A stretch of DNA of 35,324 nucleotides from the NCBI GenBank assembly GCA_944392695.1, contig CALXXN010000018.1:1-35324 (forward strand), in the 5' to 3' direction. The stretch comes from an uncultured Spirochaetales bacterium (lineage in GTDB: Bacteria; Spirochaetota; Spirochaetia; Sphaerochaetales; Sphaerochaetaceae). A model generated the notes under the pieces. That model had not been told where the DNA came from, did no database searches, and worked only from the letters and a program-made list of their open reading frames with translations. A program made the position numbers and the translations under genes. Position 1 is the first letter of the stretch. Each line of letters begins with the position of its first letter. Of this stretch, positions 30,309 through 35,324 are shown piece by piece.

Positions 30309-31106
30309 TCAGCGGCGGCTGATGATCTCCTGGAGCACGGAGCCAAGACCCTGGTAGTCGCCATCGACGGCAGCCATGCCGGCTTCGAGCATCCTGTCGC
30401 TGTCGGCGTTCTTCCAATCAAGGTGGTAGCCTGCATCCTCGGCGATCTTGTTGAAGAAGAAACGCTCGGCACGTCCATTGCCATCCTTGAAGGGATGCAG
30501 GGCCTCAGCCTCACCCATGTAGAAGGCGAGGTCGTTGACGAAGTCCTCGATGTCAGCGACATGGCGGAGGTAGTCATCCTTCTCAAGTCTTGAGAAAAGT
30601 TCCGAAGCATAGCCCTCGATATGTTCAGCGCGGCAGAAGTCATGCTTCTTGCTCGCTTGGCCTGTACGGACCTGCCCGGCGCTTGGATAGATGTCTCCAA
30701 AGAGGTGGGCGTGGACTTCCTTGAGATAATCGAAACCCATGCGGCCCTTGATGGGCTTGACGAAGAGTTCCGCGGTGCGGACGCTGACGATCAGGTTCTC
30801 GACCTGGCGCAGCCTGGAACGGTCCTTGATGTTGAAGTAGTTGACAAGGCACTTGGTCCCAGGGTAGTTCGACATCTCGTCATACCCCGTCTCATAACTC
30901 ACACCAAGGCCCTCTGAGTTGACATAGGCCGCTATGACCTCGTCAGCACTCCTCTCCTCCTCCAGCACGGAGCGTAACAGTGACTCGCTCTCATCGCTGA
31001 GCATCCCACCCTCAAGGTCAACCGTGAAGCTCATGTAATCAATGCATTCCTTCACTCGGTCATCTTTCAAAGTCTTCGTCCTCCAGTTTTCCTCAGATTG
31101 TGACAA
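30309..31106 (-). CDS. Fic-domain protein with N-terminal VbhA-like inhibitory segment
   Basis: A 265-residue protein. The Fic motif is complete and looks active: LHPFKDGNGRAERFFFNKIA, catalytic His204. Such enzymes transfer AMP or another nucleotide moiety to a target protein. The first 70 residues resemble the VbhA-type antitoxin that partners class I Fic toxins. They contain the inhibitory motif T-x3-E-G (Thr28 to Gly33, TVDLEG), followed by a helical stretch MLSDESESLLRSVLEEE. The Fic core begins around SNYPGTKCLVNYF. The start codon is TTG 31106 with a weak GGACAGGA site. It begins 26 bases after the hairpin terminator of the outer-membrane gene and leads the glycosidase-oxidoreductase operon. 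Confidence 0.88.
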   Translation of the reverse strand: MSQSEENWRTKTLKDDRVKECIDYMSFTVDLEGGMLSDESESLLRSVLEEERSADEVIAAYVNSEGLGVSYETGYDEMSNYPGTKCLVNYFNIKDRSRLRQVENLIVSVRTAELFVKPIKGRMGFDYLKEVHAHLFGDIYPSAGQVRTGQASKKHDFCRAEHIEGYASELFSRLEKDDYLRHVADIEDFVNDLAFYMGEAEALHPFKDGNGRAERFFFNKIAEDAGYHLDWKNADSDRMLEAGMAAVDGDYQGLGSVLQEIISRR

Positions 31107-31121
31107 GTCCTGTCCCTAAAT

Positions 31122-31151
31122 GCAAGAGAAAGGGCGGACCGGAGTCCGCCC
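31122..31151 (-). terminator. rho-independent terminator after the outer-membrane protein gene
   Basis: On the minus strand GGGCGGAC-TCCG-GTCCGCCC forms a perfect 8-bp stem followed by TTTCTCTT. It lies between the barrel-protein stop and fic. Confidence 0.85.
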
Positions 31152-31171
31152 CATCATAAGGTCATTCAGGA

Positions 31172-32197
31172 TCAGAACGCGAAGCCAAGGACCAGGCGTG
31201 GTGTGATCGAGTGGCCGATCGTATCGAAGGAGATGTCCTTGAAGTCGCCAAGGTCCATGACATACTGTCCTTCAATCGCGATGTTGAACCAGTCAGTGAA
31301 GTTGAAGCGCATGCCGACATTGGCCGTGGGCTGGACGAAGCCTGTGAACTCAGAGAATGAGAAGAGGCCTTCCTGGCCACTGCCCCAGTCGAGGCGGAGG
31401 CGGGCGCCAAGACCGAAGTAGAACTCGCTGATGCCTGCTTCGAAGCTGCCACCGGCGAGGAGGTCGGCATAGATTGACTTGTAGTATGTGTCAAGCTTGT
31501 AGAAGTTGTCGAAGCTGATGTCCTTGGAAGGATTGGCGATGGCACCGATGTTCAACTTGATGTCGAAGCCTTCGACGATGTCTTCAAAACCAAACTGCAC
31601 CTGGGCGTCGGCGGCAAGGTCGAGCGGGCCACCGATGTTGTCGAGGACGACGCCTCCGGCGAAGCCAAGGTTGAAGTGGAAGCTGGAAGGTTCATCGACA
31701 GGAACAGGGGTGACGACAGGAGCGGGTGCTGAAGAGGCCTCTTCCTCTATAGGAAGTGTCTCGACGACCTCAGGCTCTGTGACAGGAGCTGGCTCTTCGA
31801 CAACAGGAGCGGCGGGCTCTTCGACGACAGCTGGCTCAGCAGGAGGAACGACAGTCGTCTCGGTCACAATCTCACTGGCCACCGGTGGAGGGACGACTTC
31901 TGGAAGGGGCTCGGAGCTGACAGAGGAGCTTGAGGACCAATGGACACCGTCATAGGACTGCTGCAGGTAGAGCGTATAGCTCCTGCTTCCATCAAGACCA
32001 CTGCGGGTATAGCTCGTGACATTGGCAGGGACGACGATCCAGCTGTTTTCGTTCTGGGCGTCGACCTGATACCTGAAATACTGCACTGCGGGGTCGTTCT
32101 TGACCCACTGCCACTCCACACTGACCGTTGCGGCGAAGACCGGCACGGCGAGGAGGATGAGGAGCGCGGCGGCGATCAAAGCTCTCTTGTTCTTCAT
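31172..32197 (-). CDS. outer-membrane beta-barrel protein with N-terminal Fn3-like domain and Pro/Val/Glu linker
   Basis: A 341-residue secreted protein. The signal peptide ends VPVFAATV. Residues about 21-95 look like one fibronectin-III-like beta domain (SYTLYLQQSYDGVHWSSSS). Residues about 97-165 are a low-complexity linker rich in Pro, Val and Glu (for example EEPAAPVVEEPAP). The rest alternates aromatic and small residues as in an outer-membrane barrel and ends LVLGFAF, with the terminal phenylalanine used as an insertion signal. The ATG at 32197 has GAGAGGAAG upstream. It is monocistronic, with its own strong promoter and terminator. Such proteins are common in spirochaetes; function is unknown, with adhesion or structure possible. 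Confidence 0.75.
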   Translation of the reverse strand: MKNKRALIAAALLILLAVPVFAATVSVEWQWVKNDPAVQYFRYQVDAQNENSWIVVPANVTSYTRSGLDGSRSYTLYLQQSYDGVHWSSSSSVSSEPLPEVVPPPVASEIVTETTVVPPAEPAVVEEPAAPVVEEPAPVTEPEVVETLPIEEEASSAPAPVVTPVPVDEPSSFHFNLGFAGGVVLDNIGGPLDLAADAQVQFGFEDIVEGFDIKLNIGAIANPSKDISFDNFYKLDTYYKSIYADLLAGGSFEAGISEFYFGLGARLRLDWGSGQEGLFSFSEFTGFVQPTANVGMRFNFTDWFNIAIEGQYVMDLGDFKDISFDTIGHSITPRLVLGFAF

Positions 32198-32321
32198 GGC
32201 TTCCTCTCTTTTTCCGTCCCACAGGGGGACGTCAGACTCCTTATGTCTAGTGTTTCCACACCAGGGGCGTGGATAAAGCACAGCGCCGCAGCAGGGCTGC
32301 CACCCTATGCTTCATTCTCTA

Positions 32322-32350
32322 ATTATAGTTGAAGGATTGTCACTCAACAA
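32322..32350 (-). promoter_or_regulatory. strong predicted promoter of the outer-membrane protein gene
   Basis: -35 TTGTTG (32350-32345), 17-base spacer, -10 TATAAT (32327-32322), reading toward the barrel-protein gene with a long leader of about 120 bases. Confidence 0.75.
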
Positions 32351-32380
32351 GGCTAAAGAGGATGTTTCAAAAGCCTTGTT
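32346..32380. promoter_or_regulatory. inverted repeat AACAAGGCT/AGCCTTGTT between divergent genes
   Basis: Perfect 9-bp arms (32346-32354 and 32372-32380) with a 17-base spacer. One arm covers the -35 of the barrel-protein promoter; the other touches the extended -10 (TGTTAAAAT, 32377-32385) of the LOG gene. A candidate shared operator. Confidence 0.4.
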
Positions 32381-32400
32381 AAAATGATAACATCTGCCCC

Positions 32401-32979
32401 ATGAAACAGCTTGAATCAGTAGCAGTGTTCTGCGCCTCATCCATGCCGGCGGATGAGGCGTTCATCCCCCAGGCACAGGAACTTGGGCGCACGCTCGCAG
32501 CGCGTGGCATCACACTTGTCTATGGTGGTGGCTCACGCGGCATCATGGGCGCACTGGCGGAAGCCTGCCACGACGCAGGCGGCACGGTGCTTGGAGTGCT
32601 CCCTGAAATCTTCAATACGGCCAAGGTCCTCAAGAAGGACGTACACAGCCAACTCATCATCACCCGTGACATGCATGAGCGCAAGGCGCTGATGTATGAG
32701 AAGGCGGATGCCTTCATCATACTCCCCGGCGGCATCGGCACGATGGATGAGTTCTTCGAAGCCTACACCTGGCGCCAGATCGGCTATCATGCGAAGAACA
32801 TCGGACTGCTGGACATCAATGGCTTCTTCGACAAGCTGCTCTCCTTCCTCGACCACATGGTCGATGAGGGGCTGCTGTCAAAAGAGGCCAGGTCCAGCCT
32901 GATTGTCGAAGCCGATATCGACAGGCTGCTTGAAAGGCTGGCGCTTGAGGAAGTGGTGCTTCCAGGGAAGGTGGACTGA
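32401..32979 (+). CDS. LOG-family protein (nucleotide 5'-monophosphate phosphoribohydrolase-like)
   Basis: A 192-residue Rossmann-fold protein of the LOG family, once called lysine decarboxylase-like. Members cleave the N-glycosidic bond of (modified) adenosine monophosphates to free the base. The signature PGGIGTMDEFFE is complete, as are YGGGSRGIMGALA and the arginine of MHERKALM. The start ATG 32401 has no evident ribosome site; an extended -10 (TGTTAAAAT) ends 15 bases upstream, so the leader is very short. The stop overlaps the YitT start (TGATG). Confidence 0.9.
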   Translation: MKQLESVAVFCASSMPADEAFIPQAQELGRTLAARGITLVYGGGSRGIMGALAEACHDAGGTVLGVLPEIFNTAKVLKKDVHSQLIITRDMHERKALMYEKADAFIILPGGIGTMDEFFEAYTWRQIGYHAKNIGLLDINGFFDKLLSFLDHMVDEGLLSKEARSSLIVEADIDRLLERLALEEVVLPGKVD

Positions 32980-33893
32980 TGGACAAGAAACGCAGGCAGA
33001 CCATCATAGACTACTTCTACATGACAGCAGGATCTGCAATCACAGCGCTTGGCATCGCACTGTTCACGAACCCCGCTCAAATCGCACCCGGTGGCGTCAG
33101 CGGTATCGGCACCCTGCTCTACCACCTCTTCGGAATAGACGTCGGCCTCTCGATCTTCGTGCTCTCGCTGCCGATCTTCATCATTGGGATAAGGCTCTTT
33201 GGCAAGATGTACGGGGTGAAGTCTCTTTATGGGACGCTGGCGCTCTCCCTCTTCACCTCGTTTTGGTGCCTGGTCTTCGGCTACGAAGGCATACTCGACT
33301 ACTCCAAGGACATGTCCTATTGGTTGAGCTGTCTTTACGGCGGTGTGCTCACAGGTGTAGGCATAGGCCTTGTCATGAAGGCGGGTAGCAACACAGGTGG
33401 TACGGACATCATCGCGTTGATCATCGCGCGCTACACACATCTGTCTGCAGGAACCAGCCTCCTCCTGGTCGATGCGGTGATCATCGCAGCCAGCGCCTTC
33501 ATCTTCTCACTTGAGAGCGCCCTTTATGCGATCGTCGTCGTCTTCATCACCTCGATCATGATCGACAAGGTCGTCCTCTCCATGGGCACGGACTACGCCA
33601 AGACTTTTTATATCATCAGCAACAACCTTGACCAGATCGGACGCTTCATCACAGATGAGCTCGACCGAAGTGGCACTGTGATCTCAGCCAAAGGGCTCTA
33701 CACAGGAGAGGAGCGCCCCATGCTCATGGTCGTCGTCCCGAACCAGAGTGTATCAAGGCTGACAAGGGCTGTGCACGAAGCTGATAAGAACGCCTTCCTG
33801 ATCATCCAGGACACACACCATGTGCTGGGAGAAGGCTTCACACCAATAGAGAAGGTCGTCGCCGAAGGCCGTAACGACGTCACTCAGTCCTGA
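32979..33893 (+). CDS. YitT-family membrane protein (DUF161 + DUF2179)
   Basis: A 304-residue inner-membrane protein with about five to six hydrophobic segments (FTNPAQIAPGGVSGIGTLLY and GSNTGGTDIIALIIAR are family signatures). A cytoplasmic DUF2179 domain at the C-terminus (TFYIISNNLDQIGRFI and LMVVVPNQSVSRL) resembles small-molecule-binding domains. The family is widespread in anaerobes and its transported or sensed compound is not known. It overlaps the LOG gene by one base, so the pair is an operon. It overlaps the convergent NusG-like gene by 10 bases. Confidence 0.88.
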   Translation: MDKKRRQTIIDYFYMTAGSAITALGIALFTNPAQIAPGGVSGIGTLLYHLFGIDVGLSIFVLSLPIFIIGIRLFGKMYGVKSLYGTLALSLFTSFWCLVFGYEGILDYSKDMSYWLSCLYGGVLTGVGIGLVMKAGSNTGGTDIIALIIARYTHLSAGTSLLLVDAVIIAASAFIFSLESALYAIVVVFITSIMIDKVVLSMGTDYAKTFYIISNNLDQIGRFITDELDRSGTVISAKGLYTGEERPMLMVVVPNQSVSRLTRAVHEADKNAFLIIQDTHHVLGEGFTPIEKVVAEGRNDVTQS

Positions 33894-34474
33894 TCCTGGA
33901 CATTGAAAAGGGGACCTTCTGGAAGAGGGTCCTCTTTCACCACCTCAACAACTTCTATGGGGAGCGTCAGCTTCCTGACCTCTCCGAGGAAGACGACCTC
34001 TACTGACACGCGGGTGTTCTTGTAAATCGAAGTCACCCTGCCCTCCAGTTCCTTCATGGGACCAGAGAGCACACGGATCCTGTCGTTGGGATTGAGTTCC
34101 TTCTTGTCGATGATGACCTTTGAAGGTCTGAAATAACCCTTGTTCTCCTCAATCCAGGCGGCGAACTGCCTGTCAGAACCCTTCAGCTCATAGCTTCCAT
34201 CAGGATTGCGCAGGAAGCCATGGCTCGATGATGACATGGAGAGGATCTCCTTCTTGATCCTCCACAGCTCAGTGTCACTGACAGCGATGATGTAACCAGG
34301 CAGCATGGGCCTCACCTGCATCGTCCAGGTCTTGGCGCAGAACTCCTTGCTCTCCCTCACAGGAGACCAGGCATCGAAATAAGAACCCGGGAGGAGGCGT
34401 CTGACCGTCTTCTTGAGCAGGCCTATATTGTGGTCTTCCCGACCTGTGTCACAAGCTAGAACGTAATAATCCAT
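33884..34474 (-). CDS. NusG-family transcription factor (LoaP/RfaH-like paralogue)
   Basis: A 196-residue protein with an NGN domain (MDYYVLACDTGREDHNIGLL, then MLPGYIIAV) and a C-terminal KOW domain (RIRVLSGPMKELEGRVTSIY, continuing VSVEVVFLGEVRKLTL). It is not the housekeeping NusG, because it stands alone with no secE or ribosomal genes. The divergent NGN sequence and the acidic tail fit specialised antitermination paralogues such as LoaP. It follows tRNA-Arg by 24 bases on the same strand and may be co-transcribed with it. There is no long biosynthetic operon beside it, so its target operon is elsewhere or is itself. The ribosome site is weak. Confidence 0.85.
   Translation of the reverse strand: MDYYVLACDTGREDHNIGLLKKTVRRLLPGSYFDAWSPVRESKEFCAKTWTMQVRPMLPGYIIAVSDTELWRIKKEILSMSSSSHGFLRNPDGSYELKGSDRQFAAWIEENKGYFRPSKVIIDKKELNPNDRIRVLSGPMKELEGRVTSIYKNTRVSVEVVFLGEVRKLTLPIEVVEVVKEDPLPEGPLFNVQDQD
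33907..33937 (+). terminator. hairpin after YitT, inside the NusG-like gene end
   Basis: AAAGGGGACC and GGTCCTCTTT pair with one G-U, with an 11-base loop and A/T-flanked ends. It lies 13 bases past the YitT stop. It is plausible as the plus-strand terminator although it lies in coding sequence of the convergent gene. Confidence 0.4.
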
Positions 34475-34498
34475 GCTGAATCCAAGAAGACAATTTGA

Positions 34499-34572
34499 TG
34501 GCCCCAGCGCGATTCGAACGCGCGACCCCTTCCTTAGGAGGGAAGTGCTCTATCCAGCTGAGCTATGGGACC
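34499..34572 (-). tRNA. tRNA-Arg (anticodon CCT)
   Basis: A full cloverleaf can be read on the minus strand: acceptor GGTCCCA/TGGGGCC (with one G-T), D arm with AGCTCAGCTGGATAGAGC, anticodon stem CTTCC/GGAAG around the loop CTCCTAA (anticodon CCT), and TTCGAAT in the T loop. The 3' CCA is not encoded. Its promoter is at 34617-34645. Confidence 0.96.
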
Positions 34573-34616
34573 AATCAAAGGGAAGTGGAAAACCCACAAC
34601 CAAAAGACGTAATGGG

Positions 34617-34645
34617 AGGATAGCCAGACTTGGGGATTAAGTCAA
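34617..34645 (-). promoter_or_regulatory. predicted tRNA-Arg promoter
   Basis: -35 TTGACT (34645-34640), 17-base spacer, -10 TATCCT (34622-34617), reading toward the tRNA and the NusG-like gene. Confidence 0.65.
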
Positions 34646-34714
34646 TTACCCCACAAAACACACCTACCCTGCAATATCACACCATATTACGATTGATACA
34701 TCCTAACCGAGCAA

Positions 34715-34888
34715 ATGAACACTGATATGGAAGACCTGACAAAATCCAATGCTGCCGATTATCTCGATACAGAAGAACTCCAAGCGCTCTATCTTGCAGA
34801 AGTGTCAAAAGAAGATTACACAGCAAGCCTCACCAAAGCCCTAGACACTGTATCCAGAGCCAGGGGGATATCTCAAACTTCCGTTTAA
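34715..34888 (+). pseudogene. truncated addiction-module antidote (HI1420/HigA-2-type) remnant
   Basis: A 57-codon frame whose middle reads ADYLDTEELQALYLAE and ends LDTVSRARGISQTSV before a stop. The start of the HI1420-type antidote family looks like this (DYLDTEE, an acidic helix, then VARARG), but intact members go on through a helix-turn-helix of about 35 further residues. No other frame downstream restores it, and no toxin gene lies just upstream. I take it as a broken antitoxin rather than a working short protein. Confidence 0.6.
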
Positions 34889-35286
34889 GCATCCTCCACA
34901 ACATCAATAACAGCCAACCAACAAGGAATCACCATCCCCTTCCCAAGCACACATTACTTCTGAATCCATCCAACACAAGACCTTTGTTCACAGTTTCATC
35001 AAAGCAACTCTGGAGTCAACGACCTTCAGGACAAGCCCAATGCCATTAAGTTAATTAGCATTAAGAGGAATTGTCCACGGTAGTTGATCGAAGTTTTAAC
35101 ATCTCTGACTCAAATTAAGAAAAGAAAGAAGTATATGAGGCTTGATTCAGACAAAGAATCCCTTTCCCCTTAGAGCAAGTATTTCAAAGGGAAATATAAA
35201 AGTGTAGACTTATGACAAGTCAGGCTACTCTGTAGATAAAGGGAATAAAGAGAGCTTTTTTCAAAACTCAGGTCTACAATGAAAAG
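34889..35286. other. AT-rich region with no supported gene
   Basis: Both strands are full of stops. I see only a few codons in any frame, a direct repeat of CATTAAG near 35045, and no terminator or RNA gene. It may be a decayed accessory segment next to the tRNA. Confidence 0.45.
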
Positions 35287-35302
35287 CTGCATGAATATGC
35301 AG
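35287..35302. repeat. palindrome CTGCAT-GAAT-ATGCAG, copy 2
   Basis: Exact reverse complement of the 16-mer at 3014-3029, with AA after it matching as well (18 bases in all). It lies at the window edge in non-coding sequence, so any gene it controls may be outside. Confidence 0.4.
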
Positions 35303-35324
35303 AATGCGGGTCTTTGAGGCCTCG

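Noticed and set aside
1-35324. CRISPR array, rRNA, intact insertion sequence or prophage
   Set aside because: I looked for regularly spaced repeats, transposase motifs, terminal inverted repeats and phage genes and saw none.

Overview
The window looks like chromosome of an anaerobic, probably host-associated spirochaete, most likely in or near the Sphaerochaetaceae. This is inference: the periplasmic binding protein has the FAGGASE signal-peptide junction common in spirochaetes, there is an outer-membrane barrel protein with a Pro/Val/Glu linker, and no oxygen-dependent pathway is visible. Genes are GC-rich and tightly packed with many 4-25 bp overlaps. The AT-rich pockets (about 11.8-12.2 kb, 12.6-12.9 kb, 34.6-35.3 kb) carry inverted repeats and decayed toxin-antitoxin genes.

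Layout. 1-2.7 kb: the tail of an alpha/beta hydrolase, then udk, galM and a YjaB-like acetyltransferase on the minus strand. 2.75-5.9 kb: a small, extremely acidic protein, then a three-gene TrpXYZ-like ABC importer closed by a textbook terminator. 5.9-10.5 kb: a selenium block, with yedE, a TusA/YedF-type carrier, DUF3343 and selD on the minus strand, and a divergent EF2568-type PLP enzyme with an XdhC-family maturation factor. 10.5-11.8 kb: a cysteine desulfidase-like Fe-S enzyme. 12.2-12.6 kb: an antitoxin with a decayed toxin. 12.9-13.4 kb: ogt.

13.4-26.5 kb is the core: a minus-strand island of purine/selenium genes in two transcription units. ygfK-ssnA-ygeY has its own promoter and terminator. 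xdhA-xdhC-xdhB-ygfM-xdhD has a near-consensus promoter. With the 5.9-10.5 kb block this is a complete-looking selenium supply plus molybdenum hydroxylase system of the orphan-SelD type. ygfK, ssnA, ygeY and xdhD are also members of the anaerobic urate/purine degradation cluster known in gut bacteria. ygeX, ygeW and hyuA/ygeZ are not in the window.

26.6-34.6 kb: a C-N hydrolase diverging from ygfK; a minus-strand operon of a Fic protein with a built-in VbhA-like inhibitory segment, a glycosidase-like protein and a Gfo/Idh/MocA oxidoreductase; an outer-membrane barrel protein; LOG and YitT proteins; and a NusG paralogue behind tRNA-Arg(CCT). The last 750 bp hold a truncated antitoxin gene and otherwise little.

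Most notable: a 53-residue Cys/His/Asp-rich, probably metal-binding insertion in YgfK, the fused Fic inhibitor, and an XdhC-family protein whose two domains are in the reverse of the usual order.
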